Shown piece by piece: positions 42,720-52,687 of a stretch of DNA of 64,000 bases. The translations under genes were made by a program, and so were the position numbers. Source of the DNA: Opitutaceae bacterium (GTDB lineage: Bacteria > Verrucomicrobiota > Verrucomicrobiia > Opitutales > Opitutaceae). The stretch lies in assembly GCA_028280945.1 (NCBI GenBank), contig JANQKV010000002.1:1-64000 (forward strand), read 5' to 3'. Every line of letters begins with the position of its first letter. Position 1 is the first letter of the stretch. The notes under the pieces were generated by a model. It was not told where the DNA came from and searched no databases. It saw only the letters and a program-made list of their open reading frames with translations.

Positions 42720-43655
42720 TTATTGATACACGTCAGGATAACCGTCACCGCGCTGTTTATAGCGCTTGTGCACCCAAAAGTATTGCTCGGGATGCTGCTG
42801 CACTCGCTCTTCGATGAACTTGGTCACCCGGACGGCGTCGGCCGTGTGGTCACCGGAAGGGAAATTATCCATGGGAGGCAGCGCCTCCAAGATATAGCAA
42901 CCGTCCGGTTCCCGATGGGCAAAATACGGTACAACACGGCAGCCGCTCATTTTGGCGATGCGACTCGTGGCCACGTTGGTGATCGCAGGTTCGCCGAAGA
43001 AGGGCAGTATCTCCGACATCTTGGTGCGCTTGCCCTGGTCGGGAGCATACCAGACGATGTTGCCCTGCTTGAGCGTGCGCACGAGGCCGCGAAGGTCCTC
43101 GAAGGGAATGGCAAGGCGGAGGTGATTTTCCCGGGACCGGCGCATGATGTCAGCGACCACCGGATTGTTGGGGTCGCGATACAGAGCGCAGAACGGAAGC
43201 TGCTCGTTGACGATGCGCGCGCCCAGTTCCAGCAACGTGACGTGGGCGGTCAGCACCAACGCGCCTTCACCGCTGGCCAAGGCCTCCTCCAAATGCTCTC
43301 GGCCGATAATGCGATAAGGCGGCAGCTTGTCGGAGGGCTCCCACCAGGCCGCGCACGTTTCGAACAGGCCCAGCGCAAGCGACCGGTAGTGCGCCCGGGC
43401 CAGTCGACGGAGTTCAGGGTCGGTTTTTCGGGGGAAGGCGAGGCGGAGATTGGTCAGCACCACTCTTCGGCGAATCGGGATGACGTAGTAGATGAACTGC
43501 CCCAGGGCTGCGCTTATTGCGCGCTTCGCACTCCACGGTAAAAACGTGAGCACATAGAAGACCCCCAGCCCGAACCAAGTGGGCCAGTAAATGGGGTGGC
43601 GGGCTGATCGTTTGCGGCGGGTTGATTTCACTTGTCGCGGTTGCGTCCCTGTCAC
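42720..43655 (-). CDS. Lipid A biosynthesis-type lauroyl/myristoyl acyltransferase (LpxL/HtrB family)
   Basis: Inner-membrane acyltransferase of 311 residues starting at GTG 43655. One N-terminal hydrophobic segment (WFGLGVFYVLTFLPWSA) is followed by the HxxxxE catalytic motif TAHVTLLELGA (H138, E143), FCALYRDPNNPVVADIMRRSR, and GNIVWYAPDQGKRTK. The family adds secondary acyl chains to lipid A, which supports a lipopolysaccharide-type outer membrane. Other acyl acceptors are possible. It stands alone between oppD and the divergent serS. Confidence 0.9.
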   Translation of the reverse strand: MTGTQPRQVKSTRRKRSARHPIYWPTWFGLGVFYVLTFLPWSAKRAISAALGQFIYYVIPIRRRVVLTNLRLAFPRKTDPELRRLARAHYRSLALGLFETCAAWWEPSDKLPPYRIIGREHLEEALASGEGALVLTAHVTLLELGARIVNEQLPFCALYRDPNNPVVADIMRRSRENHLRLAIPFEDLRGLVRTLKQGNIVWYAPDQGKRTKMSEILPFFGEPAITNVATSRIAKMSGCRVVPYFAHREPDGCYILEALPPMDNFPSGDHTADAVRVTKFIEERVQQHPEQYFWVHKRYKQRGDGYPDVYQ

Positions 43656-43777
43656 GAATCGCGTCCATCCACCGATCGGTCAAAGTCTTCCTGCAAAATT
43701 GCCCGGGTCATGAGACTCGGATTTCGGGTTGGCAGGGCTCTGACCGTTGTTCTTAGCTGACCAACTCCGCTTTTATC

Positions 43778-45046
43778 ATGCTCGATCCGAAACTTCTTCG
43801 TGAGTCGCCCGAAATCGTCCGGGCCGCCGTCGCCAAAAAGAACCTCAATGTCGATGTCGACGCCATTGAGGCGCTGGACCAACAATGGCGCACTTTCTTG
43901 GCCAGCGTGGAAACCCTGCGTGCCCAGCAGAAGGCGGTTAACGGCGAAATGGCAAAGCTGCCCAAGGGGTCGCCGGAGTTCCTGGCCAAAGTGGGGGAGA
44001 TGAAGGCGTTGAAGGGGGAACTGAAGGAGGTGGAGGGGTCGTTGAAGGAAACCGGAACCACTTGGCAGGAGGCGATGTTGTCCCTGCCGAATGTGCCCCA
44101 CGAAAGTGTGCCCGACGGAACTTCGGAAGCCGACAATGTCGTTGTTGCGACCCACGGCGACGTTGCGGCCGTGTCTGACCAGGCTAAGCCCCATTGGGAG
44201 ATTGATGGTTTCGAAAATCTGTTCGACTTCGCTCGTGGGGCCAAAGTGACCGGCGCGGGTTTTCCGTTTTATCTGGGAGATGGCGCGCGATTGGTTCGCG
44301 CATTGGTGCACTTCTTTTTGGAAGAGGCCGGGCAGGCGGGTTATACCGAGGTCAATCCGCCGATTTTCGTGAATGCAGCGAGTGCGACGGCCACCGGGCA
44401 GCTGCCCGACAAGGAAGGGCAAATGTATGAAACCGTGGTGGACCAGCTCTACGCGGTGCCGACGGCCGAGGTGCCCCTGACCAACTTTTTTCGTGAAGAG
44501 ATCGTCGAAGCAGCTCAACTGCCGGTGAAACGCTGCGCCTACACGCCGTGTTTTCGCCGCGAGGCGGGCAGCTACGGCAAGGATGTGCGCGGCCTGAACC
44601 GGCTGCATCAATTCGACAAGGTTGAGCTGCTCAAATGGGTCCACCCCGATGAGAGCTACGCCGAGCTGGAATCCCTACGGCTGGATGCGGAGCGATTGCT
44701 CCAAAAACTGGAGCTACCTTACCGCGTGCTTTCCATGTGCGGCGGCGACATGGGTTTTTCCCAGTCCAAACAATACGACCTGGAGGTCTGGTCGGCGGGG
44801 CAGGAACGCTGGCTCGAGGTTTCGAGCTGCTCGAATTTCGAGGCGTTTCAAGCCCGCCGTGCTCGTATCCGTTTCCGTAATACAGAGGGCAAACCGGAGC
44901 TGGTGCACACGCTCAACGGTTCAGGACTGGCCGTGCCGCGGGTTCTGGCGGCGTTGCTGGAAAACAACCTGCAGGCCGACGGCACGGTAAAGCTGCCGGC
45001 GGCCCTGGTGCCATACTTCGGCGACGAATCGCTGCGGTTCCGTTGA
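43778..45046 (+). CDS. serS: Serine-tRNA ligase
   Basis: Class II aminoacyl-tRNA synthetase; 422 residues. The N-terminal tRNA-binding coiled coil (about 30-100) is followed by the catalytic domain with ATATGQLPDKEGQMYE, PTAEVPLTNFFREEI (motif region), CFRREAGSYGKDVRGLNRLHQFDKVEL (motif 2), and LEVSSCSNFEAFQARRARIRFR and HTLNGSGLAVPRVLAALLENN (motif 3). Length is typical. tilS follows after 28 bases, giving a short translation-related pair. Confidence 0.97.
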   Translation: MLDPKLLRESPEIVRAAVAKKNLNVDVDAIEALDQQWRTFLASVETLRAQQKAVNGEMAKLPKGSPEFLAKVGEMKALKGELKEVEGSLKETGTTWQEAMLSLPNVPHESVPDGTSEADNVVVATHGDVAAVSDQAKPHWEIDGFENLFDFARGAKVTGAGFPFYLGDGARLVRALVHFFLEEAGQAGYTEVNPPIFVNAASATATGQLPDKEGQMYETVVDQLYAVPTAEVPLTNFFREEIVEAAQLPVKRCAYTPCFRREAGSYGKDVRGLNRLHQFDKVELLKWVHPDESYAELESLRLDAERLLQKLELPYRVLSMCGGDMGFSQSKQYDLEVWSAGQERWLEVSSCSNFEAFQARRARIRFRNTEGKPELVHTLNGSGLAVPRVLAALLENNLQADGTVKLPAALVPYFGDESLRFR

Positions 45047-45074
45047 TCCTTCGCGTTCCCGTCGGTCCCATGTC

Positions 45075-46103
45075 ATGAGTGCATCCTCCCGCAGTCCTTG
45101 GCCGCGGGTGGCCATGAAGCTGGCCGGGGCGATTACGAAGGATCACCTGCATCCTGAGGTGGTGGCGCTGGCCAACGGGGCGGGGCGGCGGCCTTGGATT
45201 GTGGCGGTTTCGGGCGGAGCCGATTCGGTGGCATTGCTGCTTTTACTTTGGGCGCATTGGGCACCGCGACGCGATCGGTTGGTTCTCGCGCATTTTGATC
45301 ACCGCGTGCGGGGGGCGGCATCGGCGGCGGATGCCAGGTTTTGCCAGCGTTTGGCGGATGGACTGGGCGTCATCTTTGAGAGCGGGAAATGGCAAGGGGG
45401 CCCGCAAGATCCGAGTGAGGCGGAGGCGCGGGCTGCCCGGCAGCAATTTTTGGAAACCACCCGCCGCCGGCACCGGGCGCGATGGATTTGGACGGGGCAC
45501 CAGCTCGACGATGTGGCGGAAACCCTGTTGATGAGACTGGGACGGGGAAGTGGGACGGCGGGACTATCCGCTCCCAGGCCGATTCAGGATATGGCTGACG
45601 GTGTGTCTCGCCGGCTGCGGCCACTGCTGGAACTGAGATCCAAAGAAATCCGAGCTGCACTCAAGGCAGCCGGTGGACGATGGCGGGAAGACCAGAGCAA
45701 TCAGTCTTCCCGGTTTTTGCGCAATCGCGTGCGGTCGGACCTCATTCCGCTTTGGGAGAACGCGATGGACCGGGATGCCGTCGCCGGGGCGGGCCTCACC
45801 CGCAGGCTGCTCGACGAAGACAATGCCGCCCTGGATGCATGGCTGGATGAGATTGGCCCCATCGATGCGCTGGGCCGGTTGAGCCTGCACACCCTGCAGG
45901 ATCGCCCCGTGGCAGTCTGGCGGCGAGCGTTGCGCCGCTGGCTTCTGCTCCAGATCGACCCGGGAGATCTGTCCCGGCAAGGGTTCGAAAATCTGCTCGC
46001 AATGGCACAGGAGGGACGGACGCGGCGCTTCAGTCTCGGACGAAGTGGTTTTGTGCGAATTCGGCGAGGATGGCTGTTTTTTGAGCAACCTTCTGAGAAA
46101 TAA
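45075..46103 (+). CDS. tilS: tRNA(Ile)-lysidine synthetase
   Basis: Converts the wobble cytidine of tRNA-Ile(CAU) to lysidine so that it reads AUA. The 342-residue protein has the PP-loop IVAVSGGADSVALLLLL near 42-58, FDHRVRGAASAADARFC, SEAEARAARQQFLE, and GHQLDDVAETLLMRLGRGSGTAGLSA, then the helical middle domain with SRFLRNRVRSDLIPLWE. It lacks most of the C-terminal domains of the E. coli enzyme (432 residues), as in several short bacterial TilS. It follows serS closely. Confidence 0.93.
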   Translation: MSASSRSPWPRVAMKLAGAITKDHLHPEVVALANGAGRRPWIVAVSGGADSVALLLLLWAHWAPRRDRLVLAHFDHRVRGAASAADARFCQRLADGLGVIFESGKWQGGPQDPSEAEARAARQQFLETTRRRHRARWIWTGHQLDDVAETLLMRLGRGSGTAGLSAPRPIQDMADGVSRRLRPLLELRSKEIRAALKAAGGRWREDQSNQSSRFLRNRVRSDLIPLWENAMDRDAVAGAGLTRRLLDEDNAALDAWLDEIGPIDALGRLSLHTLQDRPVAVWRRALRRWLLLQIDPGDLSRQGFENLLAMAQEGRTRRFSLGRSGFVRIRRGWLFFEQPSEK

Positions 46104-46130
46104 CGGGTAATATAGCCAATAAGAGGTTTG

Positions 46131-46145
46131 GCCACCTGCGGTGGC
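46131..46145. other. Short hairpin between tilS and ftsH
   Basis: GCCACC (46131-46136), loop TGC, GGTGGC (46140-46145). There is no T run. It lies 27 bases after tilS and 55 before ftsH and could be a weak terminator or a leader structure for ftsH. Confidence 0.35.
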
Positions 46146-46200
46146 TCCATTGACTTATCCTGTCGGAACCTTCACGTTCACCGTTTAGTCCAAAGATTTA

Positions 46201-48228
46201 ATGTCTGATTCAGATCCCAACAAGCAGCGCAAGCCGCTCCGTCCTCCCACACCAGACCGATTCCAGATGCCGAAGCTCTTTCTGGTTTGGATCTTCATTA
46301 TCGGTGCAATCATGGCGCTGTGGTACTTTAACCCGGGCAACGTTTCGCCGCCCAAGGAGTTGAAGATTGCTGAGATCGTGGAGCTTACAGAGGCCGGGGA
46401 GGTCAAAACCGGTGAAATACGTTCCGACACGTCCGGCGGACGTGACTGGTCCATCATCAACGGCGAGACCCATGAACCGCAGTTTACCAATGCCAAGGGC
46501 GAATCCACGGCGGTTTTCACCGGCAAGGGCCGCCTGACCGATACCAATCTCGAAAAACTCCAATCCACCGGTCTCTACAGCGAGCGTCCGGCCACGACGA
46601 TGTGGGCCCAGTTGGCCAGCAACATCATCCCGTTCATCATCATCATCGGCCTGTTGTATTTCCTCTTTGTGCGGCAATTGCGCAATGCGGGCAAAGGCGC
46701 GCTCAGCTTTGGCAAGAGCAAGGCCAAGATGCTTCAGCGCGACCGCGAGAAGGTTAATTTCAAGAATGTAGCCGGCTGTGATGAGGCGAAGGAAGAAATC
46801 GCGGAGGTCGTGGATTTCCTCAAAGATCCAAAGAAGTTTCAAAAGATGGGCGGCAAGATCCCCAAGGGCATTTTGCTTGTCGGCCCTCCCGGCACCGGCA
46901 AAACCCTGCTCGCCAAGGCGGTGGCGGGTGAGGCCGAGGTTCCGTTCTTCAGTGTTTCAGGTTCCGACTTCGTCGAAATGTTTGTTGGCGTCGGTGCGAG
47001 CCGCGTACGCGACATGTTTGAACAAGGGCGAAAGAACGCCCCGTGCATCATCTTCATTGACGAAATCGACGCGGTCGGCCGCCAACGCGGGGCGGGACTT
47101 GGCGGCGGCAATGACGAGCGCGAGCAAACGCTGAACTCCCTGCTCGTGGAGATGGATGGTTTCGACACGACCGAAGGTGTGATCATAGTCGCCGCGACCA
47201 ACCGGGCCGACGTGCTCGACAACGCGCTGCTGCGTCCCGGCCGATTTGACCGCCAGATCTTCGTCGACCTTCCGGACATGGTGGGGCGGGAACAAATCCT
47301 CCGCGTCCATGCGCGGAAGATCGCGCTTTCGGATGATGTCGATCTTGCCGGCATTGCCCGCGCCACGGCGGGAATGTCCGGTGCGGAATTGGCCAACCTC
47401 TTGAACGAAGGCGCGCTCATGGCGGCCCGCCGCAACAAGAAGAAGGTGGAGGCCATTGATATCGAAGATGCCCGCGAAAAGGTTCTTTTTGGCCGTGAAC
47501 GTCGTCGAGTGATGGACGATGACGAGAAGAAGATGACTGCCTACCACGAGGCGGGCCATGCCCTTGTCGGCGCCCTGCTTAATGACGATTGGCTCCCCAT
47601 TCACAAGGTCACCATCTTGCCGCGCGGTCGCGCCCTGGGCATGGCCATGTATGTTCCACGCAAGGAGATGCTGAGCTATCACAAGAAACGGTTGCTCAAT
47701 ACCATCGCATCGGGGCTCGCGGGGCGCATTGCCGAGGAGTTGGTGTTTGATGATGTTTCCAATGGTGCCGCGAATGACATCAAACAAGTCACGCAGACCG
47801 CCAAACACATGGTGTGCGATTGGGGCATGAGTCCGCTGGGTCCCATTGCTTACGGCGAGAATCAGGACACCGTCTTCCTTGGCCGCGACATTACCAGGCA
47901 CGAGAGCTTCTCCCAGGAGACCGCCAAGCTCATCGACGCGGAGGTCAAAAAGATCATCAAAGAGCAATATCAGCGCGCCACCGATCTTATGACCGAACAC
48001 CGTGCGGCGCTCGACGGCATCGCGGAGGCGCTGTTGGAATATGAGACCATCGAGGGCAAGCATGTCATGGAGATCATCGAGCACGGCGAGATCAGATCCC
48101 CGGTCACTTCCAGTCTGCCGGAAGAGGAACCCAAGGCCGAGGAGCCCCGAAAGGAAGGCGGCAAGGACAAAGAAGAACCCGAAGCCGACCTTGGCAACGC
48201 CGGCAGCCCGGCCCCGAGCCCGGCCTGA
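46201..48228 (+). CDS. ftsH: ATP-dependent zinc metalloprotease FtsH
   Basis: Membrane-anchored AAA+ protease for quality control of membrane and regulatory proteins; 675 residues. Transmembrane segments at about 26-43 and 139-157 flank a periplasmic domain. AAA motifs: Walker A GPPGTGKT at 228-235, pore loop near [15 protein letters not shown], Walker [12 protein letters not shown], and the second region of homology [17 protein letters not shown]. The zinc site is HEAGH near 448 with a third ligand in the [11 protein letters not shown] region. The C-terminal tail (about 635-675) is rich in Glu, Lys and Pro and looks disordered. A terminator follows. Confidence 0.98.
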   Translation: MSDSDPNKQRKPLRPPTPDRFQMPKLFLVWIFIIGAIMALWYFNPGNVSPPKELKIAEIVELTEAGEVKTGEIRSDTSGGRDWSIINGETHEPQFTNAKGESTAVFTGKGRLTDTNLEKLQSTGLYSERPATTMWAQLASNIIPFIIIIGLLYFLFVRQLRNAGKGALSFGKSKAKMLQRDREKVNFKNVAGCDEAKEEIAEVVDFLKDPKKFQKMGGKIPKGILLVGPPGTGKTLLAKAVAGEAEVPFFSVSGSDFVEMFVGVGASRVRDMFEQGRKNAPCIIFIDEIDAVGRQRGAGLGGGNDEREQTLNSLLVEMDGFDTTEGVIIVAATNRADVLDNALLRPGRFDRQIFVDLPDMVGREQILRVHARKIALSDDVDLAGIARATAGMSGAELANLLNEGALMAARRNKKKVEAIDIEDAREKVLFGRERRRVMDDDEKKMTAYHEAGHALVGALLNDDWLPIHKVTILPRGRALGMAMYVPRKEMLSYHKKRLLNTIASGLAGRIAEELVFDDVSNGAANDIKQVTQTAKHMVCDWGMSPLGPIAYGENQDTVFLGRDITRHESFSQETAKLIDAEVKKIIKEQYQRATDLMTEHRAALDGIAEALLEYETIEGKHVMEIIEHGEIRSPVTSSLPEEEPKAEEPRKEGGKDKEEPEADLGNAGSPAPSPA

Positions 48229-48254
48229 TCATTCGGTTGAGCTCAGTATTTTCG

Positions 48255-48285
48255 CACCCGCCCCCAATTGAGCGGGTGTTTTTTT
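48255..48285 (+). terminator. Rho-independent terminator of ftsH
   Basis: CACCCGC (48255-48261) pairs with GCGGGTG (48272-48278), 10-base loop, then seven T. It lies 27 bases past the ftsH stop codon. Confidence 0.95.
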
Positions 48286-48331
48286 GGCTTCGCGTTGGCT
48301 GAACCAGGGCTCACGGTCGTAAGCCTTCTCT

Positions 48332-49618
48332 ATGTCGACTTCCTCCACTCAATCCTCGGTAACCTTTTCTGAGCTGGGCCAGCGATCCAAGCCGCCGACC
48401 ATTGCCAAGTTGATGGCAATGGCCCTGGAAAACTCCGAACTGCTGTCGATCGCCGCGGGATTCACCGACACTGCGAACCTGCCAACTGCCAGTGTGCAAC
48501 GGGGAGTGGAGAGCCTGGTGGCCCAAGAGGGTGCGCCGGAGTTTTTGCAGTATGGTCCGAACCAAGGCCGCCCCGAGTTGCGTCGGTTGATGTCCGAACA
48601 CCTCTGCGAACAGGAACCGGTTTTGGACTATCACGATGTGCAACGAGGTTCCTTCATCACCAACGGGTCGCAGCAGGCCCTATATTTGGCGATTCAGGTG
48701 CTGTGTGATCCCGGCGACATCGTATTAGTGGATCGGCCGAGTTATTTCGTCTTTCTCGAGATGCTGCGCGGTCTTGGCGTCGAAGCTCGCTCCATCCCAG
48801 TAGGTGAAGATGGCAAAATCCATCAAACCGAGCTTCGTGAAATGCTGCGAGCGATGCGGGTCTCAGGGGAGTCATCGCGGGTGAAAGCCCTCTACTTCGT
48901 CAGCTATTTCTCCAATCCCTCGGGTCGCAGTCTGACGCGTGACGAAAAGGAGCTTCTGGCGGAAGAACTCTCCGCGGCCGACCTGCTGGTGCCGACAATC
49001 GAGGATGCGGCTTATCGCGACCTTTACTTTGATGAACCGTGGCCGGCCGACAGCGTTCTGAGCACGCCGGGCTGGGAAGGGTTTCCGCGGCTTTACACCT
49101 CCACCCTTACCAAACCCTTTGCCACTGGACTGAAGGTGGGATTCGCCACCTGTACCGACGTTGAGTGGCGCGCCAAGATGCTCCATGTAAAGGCGCATCA
49201 CGATTTTGGCACCGCCAACTTTAACCAAGCTTTGTTTGAGCAGGTCCTGGAGGGGAGGGGATTTCAACAGCAGCTGGCCCGGATCCGTCCCTCCTACGCG
49301 GCGAAGATGCGGGTATTGGACCAGCAACTTCGGGATGCCGGCCTAATTGAACTCGGATGGACCTGGGAAGAACCGGCGGGCGGGCTTTATCTTTGGCTGA
49401 CGGCCCCCGAGGGATTGGATACGTCGCTGGATTCGGCTTTTTGCCATGCCTGCGTCGAGGCCGGAGTGCTTTACGTGCCGGGCGAGTTGTGTTTCGGCGA
49501 CGATGCGCCCACCGATACTATTCGCCTCAGTTACGGCGTCTTGAGCAAACCGGATTTACGCGAGGCCGGACGCCGGTTTGCGGAGGTGGCCAAACGCTTC
49601 GGTTCCAACTCTCCCTAA
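48332..49618 (+). CDS. PLP-dependent aminotransferase, class I/II (aminoadipate/MocR-like aminotransferase fold)
   Basis: A 428-residue fold-type I aminotransferase. [37 protein letters not shown] and [37 protein letters not shown] form the N-terminal half; [18 protein letters not shown] and [14 protein letters not shown] are cofactor contacts; the PLP lysine is in [33 protein letters not shown] and [13 protein letters not shown] close the fold. It resembles the aminotransferase domain of MocR regulators and LysN/2-aminoadipate aminotransferases but has no HTH. The substrate is not determined. It is followed by the UDP-glucose dehydrogenase gene after 65 bases. Confidence 0.9.
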   Translation: MSTSSTQSSVTFSELGQRSKPPTIAKLMAMALENSELLSIAAGFTDTANLPTASVQRGVESLVAQEGAPEFLQYGPNQGRPELRRLMSEHLCEQEPVLDYHDVQRGSFITNGSQQALYLAIQVLCDPGDIVLVDRPSYFVFLEMLRGLGVEARSIPVGEDGKIHQTELREMLRAMRVSGESSRVKALYFVSYFSNPSGRSLTRDEKELLAEELSAADLLVPTIEDAAYRDLYFDEPWPADSVLSTPGWEGFPRLYTSTLTKPFATGLKVGFATCTDVEWRAKMLHVKAHHDFGTANFNQALFEQVLEGRGFQQQLARIRPSYAAKMRVLDQQLRDAGLIELGWTWEEPAGGLYLWLTAPEGLDTSLDSAFCHACVEAGVLYVPGELCFGDDAPTDTIRLSYGVLSKPDLREAGRRFAEVAKRFGSNSP

Positions 49619-49683
49619 ATCTCCCCACGGGGATTCCGGGCTTGGATTGCCCGAGCGACGGTTTACAACCTCGCTCTTTCGTT

Positions 49684-51042
49684 ATGAAGATCTGTTGCAT
49701 AGGAGCTGGATATGTAGGTGGCCCCACCATGGCCATGATTGCGAAGCAAGCACCCGACATCGGAGTCACGGTTGTCGACATGAACCAGCAACGGATCGAC
49801 GCTTGGAATTCCGACGAACTGCCGATCTACGAGCCGGGGCTCGATGATGTCGTGAAGGAAGCGCGGGGCCGGAATTTGTTTTTTTCCACCGCCGTGGCGG
49901 ATGAAATCAACGCCGCTGACGTTGTTTTTGTGGCGGTCAATACTCCAACGAAGTCCTATGGGGTGGGAGCGGGTCGCGCGGCCGACTTGCGCTTCATTGA
50001 GTCGGTGGCGCGAACGATCGCCGACGTGGCGACATCGGGCAAAATCATCGTCGAGAAGTCGACCATACCGGTGAAAACCGCTGAAACGATCAAGCAGATC
50101 CTTGCGGCCAATACGCGGGGTTTGGAGTTCCAGGTCCTCTCCAATCCGGAATTTCTGGCGGAAGGCACCGCGATTGCGGATCTCGAGAATCCCGATCGGG
50201 TTCTGATCGGCGGTGAACGCACGGAGGCGGGTGAAAAAGCCCTCCAAACGTTGGTGGACGTGTATGCGACCTGGGTGCCACGTGAGCGCATCATCACGAC
50301 CAACCTATGGTCATCTGAGCTCTCGAAGCTGGTGGCCAACGCATTTCTCGCCCAGCGAATTTCGTCCATTAACTCGATCTCCGCACTGTGTGAGGCCACC
50401 GACGCGGATATTGATGAAGTTGCCAATGCGATCGGGCACGATAGCCGGATCGGTCCCAAGTTTCTCAAGGCTTCCGTGGGATTCGGAGGCTCCTGTTTCC
50501 AGAAGGATATTCTGAATCTGGTTTACCTTTGCGAGAGCTTCGGCCTGCCCGAGGTGGCGGCCTATTGGCAGAGCGTAGTGGCCATGAACGACTGGCAAAA
50601 GACCCGCTTTGCCACCCGGATTGTGAAGGCGTTGTTCAACACGGTGGCAGGCAAACGCATCGCGATTCTCGGATTCGCCTTCAAGAAGGACACCAATGAT
50701 ACTCGCGAATCTGCGGCGATCTCCGTTTGCCGTGACCTGCTCGCCGAGATGGCGGAGGTTGTGGTCTACGATCCCAAGGTGCCGGCAAACCAGATCCAGC
50801 AAGATGTTCTGGGTCCAGGTGGTGAAAACGAACTACTAAAGGTCGTGGACTCCGCCGCTGAAGCCACTGCGGGCGCCCACGCCGTGGCTGTGCTCACTGA
50901 ATGGGACGAATTCAAGAATCTCGATTTTTCGGCCATCTATCAAAACATGCCCAAGCCGGCGTTCCTGTTCGATGGCCGCAATTTGTTGGATCACGTGGCG
51001 CTCCGCGAAATCGGCTTCATCGTTTCCGCGATCGGCAAGTAA
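49684..51042 (+). CDS. UDP-glucose 6-dehydrogenase (eukaryote-like type)
   Basis: Oxidises UDP-glucose to UDP-glucuronate for envelope or capsular polysaccharide. The protein has 452 residues from ATG 49684 ([20 protein letters not shown]); the frame is open far upstream into the preceding gene, but that is coincidental. NAD motif GAGYVGG (7-13), [43 protein letters not shown], the catalytic cysteine in [14 protein letters not shown] (about 270) and [18 protein letters not shown]. The TPTKxYGxGxGRAAD and [14 protein letters not shown] patterns match animal and plant enzymes more than E. coli Ugd. Confidence 0.94.
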   Translation: MKICCIGAGYVGGPTMAMIAKQAPDIGVTVVDMNQQRIDAWNSDELPIYEPGLDDVVKEARGRNLFFSTAVADEINAADVVFVAVNTPTKSYGVGAGRAADLRFIESVARTIADVATSGKIIVEKSTIPVKTAETIKQILAANTRGLEFQVLSNPEFLAEGTAIADLENPDRVLIGGERTEAGEKALQTLVDVYATWVPRERIITTNLWSSELSKLVANAFLAQRISSINSISALCEATDADIDEVANAIGHDSRIGPKFLKASVGFGGSCFQKDILNLVYLCESFGLPEVAAYWQSVVAMNDWQKTRFATRIVKALFNTVAGKRIAILGFAFKKDTNDTRESAAISVCRDLLAEMAEVVVYDPKVPANQIQQDVLGPGGENELLKVVDSAAEATAGAHAVAVLTEWDEFKNLDFSAIYQNMPKPAFLFDGRNLLDHVALREIGFIVSAIGK

Positions 51043-51077
51043 ACCTTTGCGACGTAAGCAACCCGCTTCCACCACCC

Positions 51078-51108
51078 ACCCGACTCCTATGGAGTCGGGT
51101 CTTTTATT
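51078..51108 (+). terminator. Rho-independent terminator after UDP-glucose dehydrogenase
   Basis: ACCCGACTCC (51078-51087), loop TAT, GGAGTCGGGT (51091-51100), then CTTTTATT. The perfect 10-bp stem also lies just past the stop codon of the convergent formamidase-like gene and may serve both directions. Confidence 0.92.
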
Positions 51109-52042
51109 GATCGAAAATCGCCTCAGGTAAATACCCCGTCACTGTTGTGGTGGGCACATTTACCAATTGGGAAATCTTCAGATCCAGCACCACGCTGCAA
51201 AGTGTATAGGCCATCTCAGGCGAACAGCCGATTCGACCTTGAATGAAGTCAATCACGCGACGAACGACGGCCTTACAGGCTTCCCGGGGGTTTTCAGCAG
51301 ATTCGATAAACATGTGCTGATCCCCCTTGCTATAGCGGGGATTGTTCAGTGGCCCCGGGGTCCGGGCGTAAGGAGAGGAGAGCGGTGTCTGTTTGATTAA
51401 CTCGAAACGGAATCGGCTCCGCATGGGGGCTTCCATGCCATTGATGCAAACTTCGCCATCTCCCTGCGCGGCGTGGCAGTCTCCGGCCAATACATTGGCA
51501 CCCGGCGTGGCCACGGGCAGGAAGAGAGTGCTGCCAGCGGTCAGATGCTTTACATCCATGTTGCCACCGAAGGTGCCAGGAGCACGGGTGCGGAACTCGC
51601 CGCTCTCTGCCCGCTGGACACCGATGATCCCAGCAAACGGATTCAAATCCAACGTGACGCCGGGAAACGAACGAGTCTGATCTCCTTCCAGTTTCCAAAT
51701 AAACAGATGGTAATCGGGAAAGTCCTCAGGCAGCAGGCCCAGTCCGGGAATCAAGCTGGTCCAAGCCCAGCCTTGGTGTTCGAAGGCCTCAATGTGCACG
51801 ACCAACTGATCGCCGGGCTCGGCACTGCGAATGGCAATTGGACCAGTCAGCGAATGCACTTTGGTTGTATCAAACTTTTCGCGGAAGTCCTTGGAAGTCC
51901 AAGTGGGCTGGACTTGGAATCCGCTGGCGTCAGCCATTTCCAGTTCCACCGTGTCCCCGGGATCCACGGTCAACCGGGCTGGGATCGAGTTGTTCCAGCG
52001 GTCTACGCGGACCGACGCGTCAAGGGAATGGACTGTGCTCAT
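51104..52042 (-). CDS. Acetamidase/formamidase family protein
   Basis: A 312-residue protein of the FmdA/AmdA family, which hydrolyses short amides to ammonia. Motifs: VDPGDTVELEMADASG, TGPIAIRSAEPGDQLVVHIEAFEHQGWAWTSLIPGLGLL, GVTLDLNPFAGIIGVQRAE, GGNMDVKHLTAGSTLFLPVATPGANVLAGDCHAAQGDGEVCINGMEAPM and VVDLKISQLVNVP with the ligands DCHAAQGDGE conserved. No signal peptide. It is divergent from the HTH/AT-hook gene across an AT-rich gap. True substrate within the family is not known. Confidence 0.92.
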   Translation of the reverse strand: MSTVHSLDASVRVDRWNNSIPARLTVDPGDTVELEMADASGFQVQPTWTSKDFREKFDTTKVHSLTGPIAIRSAEPGDQLVVHIEAFEHQGWAWTSLIPGLGLLPEDFPDYHLFIWKLEGDQTRSFPGVTLDLNPFAGIIGVQRAESGEFRTRAPGTFGGNMDVKHLTAGSTLFLPVATPGANVLAGDCHAAQGDGEVCINGMEAPMRSRFRFELIKQTPLSSPYARTPGPLNNPRYSKGDQHMFIESAENPREACKAVVRRVIDFIQGRIGCSPEMAYTLCSVVLDLKISQLVNVPTTTVTGYLPEAIFDQ

Positions 52043-52101
52043 GGGCGGCGAACCATCACGGTTTCGTCCACTTGTTCAAGCTTAGGTAGTTAAAACACCC
52101 A

Positions 52102-52107
52102 TATAAT
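52102..52107 (+). promoter_or_regulatory. Candidate -10 box of the HTH/AT-hook gene
   Basis: A perfect TATAAT lies 64 bases before the start codon, in an AT-rich stretch (about 52080-52160) that stands out from the GC-rich surroundings. No good -35 hexamer is found at 16 to 18 bases, so only the -10 is proposed. Confidence 0.35.
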
Positions 52108-52170
52108 TTCGATAATAAAACAGGATATAAGCTTGATGTATTAAAATTTCGACGTTGTTTCAGCTTTGTT

Positions 52171-52587
52171 ATGGTGACTGATAAAATCAAAGAACTGCAA
52201 GATCTGCAGGCTCGCGCCGCGGATCTGCAAAAAACAATCGAAACTGAACGCCAACAGGAATTGGCCGCCTTACCGGGTAAGTATGGTTTCGATTCCGCCG
52301 AAGCTTTTATTAAAGCTGTGCGCGTCGCGACGGCCCCCAAGGGCAAGAAGCGTGGCCGCAAAGCCAAGGCTGCTCCGGCGGGCAAGCGCACTCGCACGAA
52401 GATCACTCCCGAACTAAAGGAAAAAGTGGTTGCAGCGGTGCAAGCTGGCAAGACGGGTGCCGCGATCGCGGCTGAATTTGGCATCTCACTTCCGAGTGTC
52501 CAAAACATCAAAAAAGAAGCTGGTTTGGTGAAGGCTCGTGGCTCCGATGCAGCTCCGGCCGCCGCCGCCGCTCCGACAGAGTCCTAA
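52171..52587 (+). CDS. Candidate nucleoid-associated protein: coiled coil, AT-hook-like segment and HTH
   Basis: A 138-residue basic protein. Residues 1-35 form a predicted coiled coil (MVTDKIKELQDLQARAADLQ, then KTIETERQQELAAL), followed by YGFDSAEAFIKAV, a layout reminiscent of the H-NS oligomerisation region. Residues 56-77 are a basic AT-hook-like linker (KGKKRGRKAKAAPAGKRTR). Residues 78-119 form a helix-turn-helix (ELKEKVVAAVQAGKTGAAIA, then AEFGISLPSVQNIKKEAG) of resolvase/transposase-type. The tail is Ala/Pro-rich. I do not recognise a named family. The shape suggests a DNA-bridging or silencing protein, which is inference. It has its own promoter-like region and a strong terminator. 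Confidence 0.85.
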   Translation: MVTDKIKELQDLQARAADLQKTIETERQQELAALPGKYGFDSAEAFIKAVRVATAPKGKKRGRKAKAAPAGKRTRTKITPELKEKVVAAVQAGKTGAAIAAEFGISLPSVQNIKKEAGLVKARGSDAAPAAAAAPTES

Positions 52588-52607
52588 TCACACTCTATTT
52601 TTATATG

Positions 52608-52638
52608 AACCCCCCGGTTTTCCGGGGGGTTTTTGTTT
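52608..52638 (+). terminator. Rho-independent terminator of the HTH/AT-hook gene
   Basis: AACCCCCCGG (52608-52617), loop TTTT, CCGGGGGGTT (52622-52631), running into T5GT3. It starts 21 bases after the stop codon. Confidence 0.95.
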
Positions 52639-52687
52639 GGCCTTGCGGTGGGAAGCAGAGGCTCAGTGATTGAGGGCTGTGAAGGAA

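Noticed and set aside
41979..43541. 520-codon plus-strand frame across oppD and the acyltransferase gene
   Set aside because: It runs antisense to two recognised genes and has no recognisable domain.
49357..49683. N-terminal extension of UDP-glucose dehydrogenase by 109 codons
   Set aside because: The frame is open but overlaps the aminotransferase gene in another frame; homology starts exactly at ATG 49684 with the NAD-binding motif.
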